6,963 bases of DNA from Candidatus Sodaliphilus fimicaballi. GTDB lineage: Bacteria > Bacteroidota > Bacteroidia > Bacteroidales > Muribaculaceae. Below, piece by piece: positions 1 to 5,890 of this stretch. How positions within the stretch are numbered: position 1 is the stretch's first letter; each line of letters begins with the position of its first letter. The stretch covers positions 1 through 6,963 of the forward strand of contig JAGHTV010000267.1 in the NCBI GenBank assembly GCA_018065165.1. The letters are read 5' to 3'. The position numbers and the translations under genes are program-made. The notes beneath the pieces were generated by a model. The model had not been told where the DNA came from. It ran no database searches and worked only from the letters and a program-made list of their open reading frames with translations.

Positions 1-84
1 AAGGACAAAAGAATTAATTTTAATTATTTTAATTTCTTTCAGTCATAATTGAAGTGTGGTTTACGCTATCGCGAAGCATAATTT
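1..84. repeat. Intergenic direct repeat, copy A
   Basis: This is the first of two near-identical AT-rich blocks; the second lies 202 bases further on. The first 61 bases match exactly, then the copies drift: copy A reads ttacgctatcgcgaagca where copy B reads tgcgctaacgcgaagca. The block may begin before the window edge. It lies downstream of the lgt operon and contains no open reading frame. A further shared piece (aatttaagggag, then ttcgct, then cggttctgtc) follows each copy, so the true repeat unit is about 200 bases, with copy B internally shortened. The function is unknown; it looks like a dispersed intergenic repeat. Confidence 0.85.
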
Positions 85-202
85 ATTTTAATTTAAGGGA
101 GGTTCGCTGTTCGCGGCACGGGCTAACGCCCACTAACCGCTGCTCACTCCCTTGAGCTCGCTAAGCTCGGTTCTGTCTGTTTATTTTAGACTATAAGAAC
201 AA

Positions 203-285
203 AAGGACAAAAGAATTAATTTTAATTATTTTAATTTCTTTCAGTCATAATTGAAGTGTGGTTGCGCTAACGCGAAGCACAATTT
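203..285. repeat. Intergenic direct repeat, copy B
   Basis: Second copy of the block at 1-84. It is followed at 307-325 by the shared piece aatttaagggag(a/g)ttcgct and at 323-336 by gctcggttctgtc, which in copy A lie at 90-108 and 165-178. Copy B lacks the roughly 55 bases found between these pieces in copy A (about 109-164). Within copy B, TGTG, TTGCG, CGCGA and CACA can pair around a ctaa loop as a small imperfect hairpin (about 255-281), and copy A pairs less well there. The repeat ends shortly before the 3' end of lgt. Confidence 0.85.
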
Positions 286-361
286 CGGATAATTTCTGTC
301 AGTTATAATTTAAGGGAGATTCGCTCGGTTCTGTCCGTGAAAAAAATCTGTGTCGCGAGGA

Positions 362-1234
362 TTATTTCTTCTCGTCGGGGAACTTGTTGGGGTAGGTGAG
401 TGCAACGCGTGGACGGCGCAGGGCTCTTACTACCAGCCACACGCCCAGCACGATGAATGGTATGCTCAGCAATTGGCCCTGATCGATGCCCCAGGTGGCA
501 CGCATTTCAATCTCCCATATCTCTTGAACATTCTTGATGTACTCGATGAAGAAGCGTGATGCAAAGATTCCTATCATGAACGTGCCGAAGAGTAATCCCT
601 CGCGTTCTTGCGCGTTCTTGCGCCAGTATAGCCACATGCACAGTGCAAAGGTTACAAGGTAGCACGCTGCCTCGTAGAGTTGCGTGGGGTGGCAAGGTGC
701 GGTGAAGATGGGCTCGGCACCATGGTGCATCACGGCACCTATGTTGTCGATGAAGCGGAATCCCCAAGGCATCGTTGTCTCGCCGCCATATATCTCGTGG
801 TTGAACAGGTTGCCCATGCGTATGAGAGCCGCTACAAGGCCTACGGGCACAACGAGGCGGTCAAATGTCCACAGCATGTTCTTCTTGGTTACATAGCGGC
901 TGTAGAACCAAATGGCAATCATGATGCCTAGCGTGCCGCCATGGCTGGCGAGTCCGCCCTGCCACACCTTTACAATCTCGCCCAGGTGCTGGCTGTAATA
1001 GTCCCAGTCGTAAAACAGCACATGTCCCAGTCGGGCTCCAACGATGGTGGCTACTACTACATATACAAATAGTGACCCTACCCACTTCTCGGGTACACCC
1101 TCGTGCTTGAAGATGCGCGATACTATTTCATATCCTACTAGAAACCCTATGGCAAACATCAACCCGTACCAGCGCACGGTGATGAAGCTGTCGATGAGGT
1201 TGGGGTTGGCTGTCCAGGTGATGAAGTTCAACAT
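362..1234 (-). CDS. lgt: Prolipoprotein diacylglyceryl transferase (Lgt)
   Basis: Lgt transfers the diacylglyceryl group of phosphatidylglycerol to the lipobox cysteine of prolipoproteins, the first step of bacterial lipoprotein maturation, in the cytoplasmic membrane. The 290-residue product has the family's usual length and several hydrophobic segments (about 23-40, 52-75, 100-112, 127-138, 190-203, 213-228, 255-272). Family hallmarks are visible: VRWYG near residue 20; GGLASHGG at 93-100, whose His98 corresponds to the catalytic-region His of E. coli Lgt; the signature RMGNLFNHEIYG at 139-150 with Arg139, Asn142 and Glu147; HPTQLYEA at 182-189; and SRFFIEY with Arg226, matching the essential Arg239 of E. 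coli. It starts 23 bases after the stop of the TPR-like gene and is probably co-transcribed with it. No Shine-Dalgarno sequence precedes the ATG, as is usual in Bacteroidota. The identification is secure. Confidence 0.97.
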   Translation of the reverse strand: MLNFITWTANPNLIDSFITVRWYGLMFAIGFLVGYEIVSRIFKHEGVPEKWVGSLFVYVVVATIVGARLGHVLFYDWDYYSQHLGEIVKVWQGGLASHGGTLGIMIAIWFYSRYVTKKNMLWTFDRLVVPVGLVAALIRMGNLFNHEIYGGETTMPWGFRFIDNIGAVMHHGAEPIFTAPCHPTQLYEAACYLVTFALCMWLYWRKNAQEREGLLFGTFMIGIFASRFFIEYIKNVQEIWEIEMRATWGIDQGQLLSIPFIVLGVWLVVRALRRPRVALTYPNKFPDEKK

Positions 1235-1257
1235 ATATATAAAGGAATGTTGTTGTG

Positions 1258-2256
1258 TTAGAAGATGCCCTTGAGCAGGGTCATGATGTTGTAGTTCTTA
1301 GTTTTGTTGTTGAGCAGGTTCTCGATCTCGATAACCTCGTTGCTCGCTCCCTGCTTGCGTGCCAGTGGCAGCAGCGATGTGAGCAGTTGCTCGGCAGCGG
1401 CACGGCGGTTTATGAGTCGCATGAGTGCCTTGGCAAGTCCTATGCTCAACGTGAGGTCGCGCAGGCCCAGAGGCTCGTTGAGTTTCTTCTGGTAACGCAA
1501 GGCCTTGGTGTAGTACTTCACGGCGTTGCGGCTGTTGCCCATTTGCAACATGATTTCGCCTTGTTGCCTCAGGGTGTCGACCAGTTGTGTGAGGGCACGG
1601 CGGGTGTCGCACTCCTTGCCCTCGGCCAGCATCGATGTGTAGGTGTCGATGATGGTCTGGTAGTGTGCAAGCACATTCATCTGCTTGGTGCGTGACTGTA
1701 TGATGTCGGTCGAAGCCTCGACTGCATAGAGCAGCATTGCCGAGAATCGTGCCTCGTTTTTCTTTACCAGTCGCTCGAGCAGTTGCTGGGCCTTGGTGAG
1801 TTCCTTGCTCGCACGGCTGTTGTCGCCCACGGCATTGTGTACCATGGCTAGGTTGTAGAGTATTGCTACGAGCAAGGCCATGAAGTCTTCGCTCTTCTTG
1901 CCGGGAATGGATGCCAGTTGCGAGAGGGCATTCTCGGCACTGCCCAGTGCCAGCGGCCACGCTTCCTCGCCTATGAGCAGCGTCATGCGTGCCACCCACA
2001 GCCATGCGTTGTATAGCGGTGGCGTGGTGGGATAGGGCTCGTCGTTGTATATCATGTCGTCGACCACCTGGGTTGCCTGGGTGGTGCGATGGTCCATGAT
2101 GAGAAACAGTGCATAGGTCATGTGCATGTCGAGAACAACATCGGGTGCCAGCCCGTCGGTGGGTGGCATGGCGGCATTACGACTGATTTGTGCCTGTGCA
2201 ATGGTCATGTCGTTTTTTAGACTTGGAAATGCCGAATTTATGAGCAACTGTTTCAT
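1258..2256 (-). CDS. TPR-like helical repeat protein of unknown function
   Basis: The 332-residue protein is predicted cytoplasmic, with no signal peptide and no membrane segment. It is almost entirely alpha-helical in character, with alternating helix pairs resembling tetratricopeptide repeats. The clearest repeat-like segments are about residues 131-166 (YNLAMVHNAVGD then a second helix), 230-262 (GEIMLQMGNSRNAVKYYTKAL, the best TPR match) and 268-303. TPR arrays generally act as protein-protein scaffolds, but nothing here names a partner or substrate. It lies between the PfkB-like gene (24 bases from that gene's second, distal stop) and lgt (23 bases), so it is probably the middle gene of one operon. 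A start at Met17 is possible, but the ATG at 2256 best fits the operon spacing. The coding frame is convincing; the function is not known. Confidence 0.85.
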   Translation of the reverse strand: MKQLLINSAFPSLKNDMTIAQAQISRNAAMPPTDGLAPDVVLDMHMTYALFLIMDHRTTQATQVVDDMIYNDEPYPTTPPLYNAWLWVARMTLLIGEEAWPLALGSAENALSQLASIPGKKSEDFMALLVAILYNLAMVHNAVGDNSRASKELTKAQQLLERLVKKNEARFSAMLLYAVEASTDIIQSRTKQMNVLAHYQTIIDTYTSMLAEGKECDTRRALTQLVDTLRQQGEIMLQMGNSRNAVKYYTKALRYQKKLNEPLGLRDLTLSIGLAKALMRLINRRAAAEQLLTSLLPLARKQGASNEVIEIENLLNNKTKNYNIMTLLKGIF

Positions 2257-2280
2257 TATACTGTATAAAAGTGATGTGGT

Positions 2281-2451
2281 TTATTGCTTTGAGTCTTCAT
2301 ATTGCTGCTGTGCTTGTGCCAGGGTTGCAGCTTGCTCGGCGGCAAAGGCTGCGTCAACGCAGTTGTCGTTGCCGGTCGATGCTTGGGCCCACTTGGTCGC
2401 ACCCGAGATGATCTTGTTCCAGGGGGCATTGTCGAGTGTGGGCAGTGAGTC
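2281..2451 (-). pseudogene. In-frame C-terminal remainder of the PfkB-like gene beyond the premature TAA
   Basis: After the TAA at 2452-2454 the same frame stays open for 56 codons and closes with TAA at 2281-2283. It begins DSLPTLDNAPWNKIISG and ends QYEDSKQ. The TLD..W.KII..G pattern is what I recall at the C-terminus of Bacteroidota PfkB-family kinases, so this was very probably the original end of the protein, giving about 320 codons in all. The second stop leaves only 24 bases before the TPR-like gene, close to the 23-base gap between that gene and lgt. That spacing also suggests the gene formerly ended here. A single change, CAA to TAA, would explain the interruption. Alternatives are a sequencing error or stop-codon readthrough; no readthrough signal was recognised. 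Confidence 0.7.
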
Positions 2452-3243
2452 TTAGGTGACGCCTTGGGCAATGAGCATAGCCACGATGCCAGCTGTGAGA
2501 CCGGCTTGCCACCCCAGTTTGTTGGCCACGGCAGGCTCTGCTGCAGTCACTTGCTCGCTCGAGTGGTTGCTGTAGCGTTTAACGCTCAACTCGGGAGTGA
2601 TGTGTACATAGGAGTTGCAATAGAACTCGATGTGGTTGCGGAAGGCCTCGTCGGCACTCTCGCCGGGGAAGATGGAGTTGATGTCGAGCTCGTGGCCTAT
2701 CACGATGGTCGACAGCTCAAGGTTCTCAAGTATGTTGGGCATCACGCGGGTGATGCGGAAGTTTATGCCGTGTTGGAAACCTGGCAGATACACGATGATT
2801 GCCTTGCGCTCGGCTGCATACGATACCAGTTCGTACAGACGCTCGCGCTGTGGCAGGTCAACGGCATATAGCGACCCAAAGACGACGATGTCGTCCTGGT
2901 CGATGCGGGGCCATATCACATTGAAGCGGTCCTTGGGATAGTTGCCGTAGTTCACAATCTTGCTCGAACCATCGGGTTGCTCAAAGATTGCCGAGAACGG
3001 AGTGTTGCCGTCAGGGTAGCGATCGACCGACTTGACGTCGACATTGTGTTTTACGAGGTAGTCAACCACGAGGTCGCCCACGCAATCGGTTGTACACTCG
3101 CTCACCATGAATGTGGGCAGGCCTGCCTGGGCCAGCGATGCGGCAGCACATGGTATGCGACCGCCTACAAACGAGCGTACTGGCTGCCCGTTGCGGTAGG
3201 TGGTGTCGAGTACACTCTCGGCTATTGTGATAATCTTACGCAT
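2452..3243 (-). CDS. PfkB/ribokinase-family sugar kinase homologue, catalytically degenerate and prematurely stopped
   Basis: The 263-residue product aligns in layout with Bacteroidota PfkB-family carbohydrate kinases: an MRKII..AESVLD start, GG at 27-28, VGD at 55-57, YPDG at 76-79, FGSLYA at 122-127 and MPNILENLE at 168-176. Active members phosphorylate sugars with ATP. Here key motifs are altered. The C-terminal GAGD motif, which carries the catalytic Asp, aligns with GWQA at 244-247, so Asp becomes Ala. The DPN stretch reads LPG at 153-155. The substrate-loop Asn after GG aligns with Cys32. The usual TxGxxG nucleotide-site segment reads TPELS at 216-220. This suggests a pseudokinase or greatly changed activity. 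An in-frame TAA at 2452-2454 ends it early, and family-like sequence continues in the same frame to 2281. It is the first gene of an operon, preceded by a promoter element, a palindrome and a rare AGGAGG. The fold call is firm; function is inferred. Confidence 0.8.
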   Translation of the reverse strand: MRKIITIAESVLDTTYRNGQPVRSFVGGRIPCAAASLAQAGLPTFMVSECTTDCVGDLVVDYLVKHNVDVKSVDRYPDGNTPFSAIFEQPDGSSKIVNYGNYPKDRFNVIWPRIDQDDIVVFGSLYAVDLPQRERLYELVSYAAERKAIIVYLPGFQHGINFRITRVMPNILENLELSTIVIGHELDINSIFPGESADEAFRNHIEFYCNSYVHITPELSVKRYSNHSSEQVTAAEPAVANKLGWQAGLTAGIVAMLIAQGVT

Positions 3244-3253
3244 TTTCTGCTTC

Positions 3254-3259
3254 CCTCCT
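3254..3259 (-). promoter_or_regulatory. Shine-Dalgarno sequence AGGAGG before the PfkB-like gene
   Basis: A perfect AGGAGG lies on the minus strand 10 bases before the ATG at 3243. None of the other five genes here has such a site, and Bacteroidota generally depend little on Shine-Dalgarno pairing. It supports the ATG at 3243 as the real start, although the spacing is slightly long. Confidence 0.6.
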
Positions 3260-3289
3260 TTTGCTCTTAATTAATCAATTTGCTGTATC

Positions 3290-3308
3290 AAAATTACTAA
3301 GTAATTTT
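3290..3308. promoter_or_regulatory. Perfect 19-bp palindrome in the leader of the PfkB-like operon
   Basis: AAAATTACT and AGTAATTTT are exact reverse complements around one central base. The palindrome sits between the promoter element at 3327-3334 and the ribosome binding site, that is, a little downstream of the expected transcription start. Such placement fits a repressor operator or a small AT-rich RNA hairpin. No regulator is encoded nearby, so its use is an inference. Confidence 0.4.
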
Positions 3309-3326
3309 AGCGTTGAAACTAGAGTA

Positions 3327-3354
3327 CAAAGGTAAGCATAATTGATGAAATCAA
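3327..3354 (-). promoter_or_regulatory. Promoter of the PfkB-like / TPR / lgt operon
   Basis: Minus-strand TACCTTTG at 3327-3334 is an exact match to the Bacteroidota -7 consensus TAnnTTTG. The upstream element is weak: the best candidate is TTG at 3352-3354, 17 bases away, a little closer than the usual 19-20. Transcription would begin near 3320 and give a leader of roughly 75-80 bases holding the palindrome and AGGAGG. Confidence 0.6.
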
Positions 3355-3359
3355 GAACG

Positions 3360-3380
3360 AAAAAATCAAAACTTTTTTGA
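3360..3380 (-). terminator. Weak terminator candidate after the thioesterase gene
   Basis: On the minus strand TCAAAA and TTTTGA pair around a 3-base loop and are followed by a run of six T. The stem has a single G-C pair, so it is a weak terminator at best. Its place, between the thioesterase stop codon and the next operon's promoter, is where one would be expected. Confidence 0.3.
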
Positions 3381-3423
3381 GATTGTTTTCAACAACATTG
3401 CAGCATATGCGTGGCTGGAGTAG

Positions 3424-3888
3424 TTAAAGCTCTCTTCCCTCAAAGGCTGCCATCGCCTCACGCCACTCTTGCGATACCGTTGCCGGCACTCGTGCCACAG
3501 GGTCAAAGTTGACCATGGTCACGGCACATGAGCATTTTACCTCACGAGTATCGCTGTTGACCAGTTGCTGGATGAGCACAAAACTCTTGTCGCCTATGTG
3601 GTCGACTTGTGTGAGCACCTCGACAGGCTCTTGCAGTGTGGTCTGACTCAAGTAGTCGCAGTTGATGTTGACAATCATCACTGGTGGACGCTCCCACTCG
3701 AGATGGCCTCCTGCCACGCGGGTGAAATAGTCGTTCTTGGCCAGGTCAAACAATTCGAAGTAGCGTGAGTTGTTTACATGCCCCAGCATGTCGATGTCGC
3801 TGAAACGTAGTTGCACGGGTGTTGAACAGCGAAATGGAAATTGAGCCTGCACGATTCCGTTGCGAGGCTTTTTATTGTTATCACTCAT
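3424..3888 (-). CDS. Acyl-CoA thioesterase, 4HBT hotdog-fold superfamily
   Basis: The 154-residue protein belongs to the 4-hydroxybenzoyl-CoA thioesterase (YbgC/FadM-like) group, which hydrolyses acyl-CoA or aryl-CoA thioesters in the cytoplasm. The hallmark active-site segment RFSDIDMLGHVNNSRYFEL lies at residues 28-46. Asp33 is at the position of the catalytic Asp of the family, and HVNN followed by Y is typical of this subgroup. The length suits a single hotdog domain. It is the last gene of the recF operon, 21 bases after the DUF721 gene, with no Shine-Dalgarno site. The specific acyl substrate cannot be told from sequence, and its link to the DNA-replication genes upstream is probably only co-transcription. 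Confidence 0.9.
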   Translation of the reverse strand: MSDNNKKPRNGIVQAQFPFRCSTPVQLRFSDIDMLGHVNNSRYFELFDLAKNDYFTRVAGGHLEWERPPVMIVNINCDYLSQTTLQEPVEVLTQVDHIGDKSFVLIQQLVNSDTREVKCSCAVTMVNFDPVARVPATVSQEWREAMAAFEGREL

Positions 3889-3909
3889 TGTAAAGCAAAT
3901 TTGTGCCGG

Positions 3910-4200
3910 TTAGTAAAACACGATGTCCTTGATTACCTCACGGCCTAGGGCTTCGTTGATTAGTTGTATTACTCGCGAGCGGTTGAGCATCAGCTCGTTG
4001 CGTAGCGGGGCACTCGATAGCTGCACATGCATCACGCCATCCTTGACCCATCGTGTCACGGTGTAGCGGTTTATGCCCTGTCCCACGATTTGTGGCCACA
4101 AGGCACTGGCGCGGTGCTCGTCGAGCGCAGCGTCAAGGTTCTCCTGCTTGAGATAGTCCTGTACTATCTCGCCTATTGTCTTTGCTTGTGTCCTTTTCAT
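3910..4200 (-). CDS. DUF721 / DciA-like protein
   Basis: This small protein of 96 residues has the DUF721 pattern: LWPQIVGQGINRYT at about 34-47, then a short strand region with MHVQLSSAPLRNELMLNR at 57-74, then INEALGREVIKDIVFY at the end. In other bacteria DUF721 is the core of DciA, which helps load the replicative helicase DnaB. A similar replication role here is inferred from family membership and from the neighbour recF. Its ATG overlaps the recF stop codon (ATGA, four bases), which points to translational coupling. It is short and lacks any long extension, as is common for Bacteroidota versions. Confidence 0.87.
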   Translation of the reverse strand: MKRTQAKTIGEIVQDYLKQENLDAALDEHRASALWPQIVGQGINRYTVTRWVKDGVMHVQLSSAPLRNELMLNRSRVIQLINEALGREVIKDIVFY

Positions 4201-5297
4201 TTGGCGTTGTCGCTTGTCACCACACCGCCGTCAACGGTAAACATGCAGTGGTCGCCCTGCAGGCGCTCCATGATTTCGTCCAGATGGGTGCGGTTAGTGT
4301 CGGTAATGAAAATCTGCCCAAAGCGGTCGCTCGACACCACATCAACGATGCGCTCTACGCGGTTGGCGTCGAGCTTGTCAAAGATGTCGTCGAGCAGCAG
4401 TATGGGAGTGGTGGGCGAAGCCTCGCGCAGGAAACTGTATTGGGCCATGCGCAAGGCAATGGTATAGGTCTTGCACTGTCCTTGCGAGCCCGTGCGACGC
4501 ATGCTGTGGTCGCCCAGCAGCAGCTCCAGGTCGTCGCGATGCACGCCGCGGCCAGTGTAGCCCAGCGCAAAGTCACGCTCACGATTGGCGGCTAGCACCT
4601 GCTGCATGGCCATATCGTTGAGCACACTGTCATAGTGCAGGCTCACCACCTCGCCGTCGCCGGCTACAGCAGTGTAATAGTGCATGAAGATGGGCGTGAA
4701 TTGCTCGACCCACGCAGCGCGCTCGGCATGGATGGTTGTGGCGGCAGCACACATCTGCTGCTCAACAGTCTCATACAGCAATGGGTCGCGGTAGTCGTGG
4801 CGTATCATCGAGTTGCGCTGTTCTAGCGCCTTGTTGTAGCGTATCAGGGCGTCGAGGTACTCCTTGTTGCCCTGTGATATTATCTGATCCATAAAGCGGC
4901 GGCGTTCCTCGCCCGAACCGCGTATCAGGTCCCAGTCCATGGGCGACACCATGACCAGGGGCAGCAACCCTATGTGCTGGCTCAGGCGCTGATACTCCTT
5001 GCCCGCACGGCGTACCACCTTGCGCTTGCCTCGCTGCAGCGACAACGATATGTCCTCGTCAACATCGCGACGCTTATACTTGCCCTGCAACATCATGAAT
5101 GCCTCATCGTGCTTGATCACCGACGAGTCGCTCTGGTTCATGTAACTTTTGCAGAAACTCAAGTAGTATATGGCGTCGAGCACATTGGTCTTGCCCATTC
5201 CGTTGTTGCCTATCAGGCAATTTACATTAGGCGAGAAATCAAGGTGCGCCTCGGCTATATTCTTGTAGTTCAGTATGCTAAGGTTGTTTAGTATCAT
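4197..5297 (-). CDS. recF: DNA replication and repair protein RecF
   Basis: RecF is an SMC/ABC-like ATPase that works with RecO and RecR to load RecA on gapped DNA. From the ATG at 5297 the protein has 366 residues, the usual size, and begins MILNNLSILNYKNI, the typical RecF opening. Visible motifs are Walker A GNNGMGKT at 30-37, an ABC-signature-like GSQGQ at 270-274, and Walker B ILLLDD at 299-304 followed by a D-loop FDKLD. A longer reading frame starts with TTG at 5342, but that codon lies inside the promoter -7 element, and its 15 extra residues do not resemble RecF, so 5297 is preferred. RecF is the first gene of the recF - DUF721 - thioesterase unit. Its promoter is interleaved with that of the divergent tRNA-Tyr gene. 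Confidence 0.96.
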   Translation of the reverse strand: MILNNLSILNYKNIAEAHLDFSPNVNCLIGNNGMGKTNVLDAIYYLSFCKSYMNQSDSSVIKHDEAFMMLQGKYKRRDVDEDISLSLQRGKRKVVRRAGKEYQRLSQHIGLLPLVMVSPMDWDLIRGSGEERRRFMDQIISQGNKEYLDALIRYNKALEQRNSMIRHDYRDPLLYETVEQQMCAAATTIHAERAAWVEQFTPIFMHYYTAVAGDGEVVSLHYDSVLNDMAMQQVLAANRERDFALGYTGRGVHRDDLELLLGDHSMRRTGSQGQCKTYTIALRMAQYSFLREASPTTPILLLDDIFDKLDANRVERIVDVVSSDRFGQIFITDTNRTHLDEIMERLQGDHCMFTVDGGVVTSDNAK

Positions 5298-5339
5298 GTT
5301 GCTTGCAAGCGTGAAAAAATAAAAGTGTGATTTTTTACG

Positions 5340-5371
5340 CAAAAATACACAATTTTTTTGTTGTATTCAAA
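5340..5371 (-). promoter_or_regulatory. recF operon promoter
   Basis: On the minus strand, TTTG at 5368-5371 and TATTTTTG at 5340-5347 match the Bacteroidota -33 and -7 elements (TTTG and TAnnTTTG), 20 bases apart. Transcription would start around 5333, giving a leader of about 35 bases before the recF ATG. It overlaps the tRNA-Tyr promoter on the other strand. Confidence 0.7.
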
Positions 5372-5388
5372 AAAAAGACTTACCTTTG
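5357..5388 (+). promoter_or_regulatory. tRNA-Tyr promoter
   Basis: TTTG at 5357-5360 and TACCTTTG at 5381-5388, 20 bases apart, match the Bacteroidota -33/-7 consensus. The expected start is near 5395, about a dozen bases before the mature tRNA 5' end. The elements interleave with those of the recF promoter. Confidence 0.75.
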
Positions 5389-5406
5389 CACTCGCAATTA
5401 AGCGAT

Positions 5407-5489
5407 GGGTAGATTCCAGAGTGGCCAAATGGGGCAGACTGTAAATCTGCTGTCTCTCGACTTCGGTGGTTCGAATCCATCTCTACCCA
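5407..5489 (+). tRNA. tRNA-Tyr (GTA anticodon)
   Basis: The 83-base tRNA has a long variable arm, as expected for bacterial tRNA-Tyr. The acceptor arms GGGTAGA (5407-5413) and TCTACCC (5482-5488) pair fully and the discriminator is A. The anticodon stem GCAGA/TCTGC encloses the loop CTGTAAA, giving anticodon GTA. The T arm GGTGG-TTCGAAT-CCATC is intact. CCA is not encoded and must be added after transcription. It has its own promoter and a strong terminator directly after the acceptor stem, so it is a single-gene unit. Confidence 0.97.
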
Positions 5490-5530
5490 CAACGAGCGGT
5501 GACTCACACGAGTCGCCGCTTGTTGTTTTT
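5489..5530 (+). terminator. Strong intrinsic terminator of tRNA-Tyr
   Basis: A 17-bp stem (5489-5505 with 5510-5526) containing two G.T wobbles and an ACAC loop is followed by a T run to 5530. The stem begins at the discriminator base of the tRNA, so terminator folding and 3' processing are directly joined. Confidence 0.88.
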
Positions 5531-5663
5531 GTGTGCCAGCACAATTGGTTTCAAAACGACACAATAATATCTGTATGTTTTGAAAACATGTTCATCTTAG
5601 TTAAAATAAATTAAATATTGGCTCTTTTTCAGGCCAAGGTATTGCCATGTTGAAGAATTAAAG

Positions 5664-5671
5664 TACTTTTG
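5664..5671 (+). promoter_or_regulatory. Candidate promoter -7 element
   Basis: TACTTTTG fits the TAnnTTTG consensus. The upstream element is only approximate (ATTG at 5642-5645, 18 bases away). It would drive a short transcript that ends at the hairpin at 5711-5742. With no strong -33 element, this is tentative. Confidence 0.35.
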
Positions 5672-5710
5672 TGCAGTGTTTTTCATGGTATTAGATTAAG
5701 GTTAATTAAG

Positions 5711-5742
5711 ATTGGTTGTCGTGAGACAATCAATTTTTTTTT
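5711..5742 (+). terminator. Intrinsic terminator
   Basis: ATTGGTTGTC and GACAATCAAT form a 10-bp stem with one G.T wobble and a GTGA tetraloop, followed by a run of nine T (5734-5742). It could end a very short RNA started near 5678 or back up the tRNA-Tyr terminator. No gene ends just before it. Confidence 0.7.
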
Positions 5743-5853
5743 GTCCGGAACTGATTACCTGCCCAAATTTTACCGAATTTTGCAAGAAAACAGTCGTATT
5801 TTTGAAAAAAAAGATAGAAAATGCGAAAAAATGGGTAGAATTTTGCAATTTTT

Positions 5854-5884
5854 TTTGCAGAATAAAAAAGTTTATATAACTTTG
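5854..5884 (+). promoter_or_regulatory. Strong promoter of an orphan RNA unit
   Basis: TTTG at 5854-5857 and TAACTTTG at 5877-5884, 19 bases apart, match the Bacteroidota -33/-7 consensus very well. Transcription would begin near 5891. No protein gene lies downstream on this strand before the terminator at 6018-6058. Confidence 0.65.
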
Positions 5885-5890
5885 CGAGTG

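Larger units (their letters stand above)
1..361. other. Gene-free intergenic region downstream of lgt
   Basis: No credible protein or RNA gene was found here. The stretch consists almost entirely of the two-copy repeat described at 1-84 and 203-285 plus their shared 3' pieces. A plus-strand reading frame of 69 codons beginning near 350 only runs antisense to lgt. No clear intrinsic terminator for the lgt operon could be found just downstream of its stop codon, so transcription may run into the repeats or end by another mechanism. Confidence 0.7.

Noticed and set aside
1..285. CRISPR array
   Set aside because: There are only two copies of a long AT-rich repeat, with no regular short repeat-spacer pattern and no cas genes.
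1255..1695. Plus-strand 146-codon frame
   Set aside because: It lies antisense to the TPR-like gene in GC-rich coding DNA, has no family resemblance and is a frame shadow.
2256..2471. Minus-strand 71-codon frame between the PfkB-like and TPR-like genes
   Set aside because: It is in another frame from the PfkB continuation, is rich in Pro, Thr and Ser without any pattern, and is displaced by the better-supported in-frame continuation at 2281-2451.
4027..4595. Plus-strand frames of 139-146 codons over recF and the DUF721 gene
   Set aside because: They are antisense to two confidently identified genes and have compositions typical of shadow frames.
5197..5342. Upstream recF start at TTG 5342
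   Set aside because: The codon overlaps the promoter -7 element and would lie upstream of the transcription start; MILNNLSILNYKNI from 5297 is the usual RecF N-terminus.
5367..5564. Minus-strand 65-codon frame antisense to tRNA-Tyr (contains VEMDSNHRSRETADLQSAPFGHSGI-like text)
   Set aside because: This is a well-known spurious protein that arises from translating the complement of tRNA-Tyr; the tRNA and its terminator fully explain the sequence.
5798..5805. TATTTTTG promoter-like element in the AT-rich spacer
   Set aside because: No upstream TTTG lies at a proper distance (the nearest is 14 bases away), and such motifs arise easily in AT-rich sequence.
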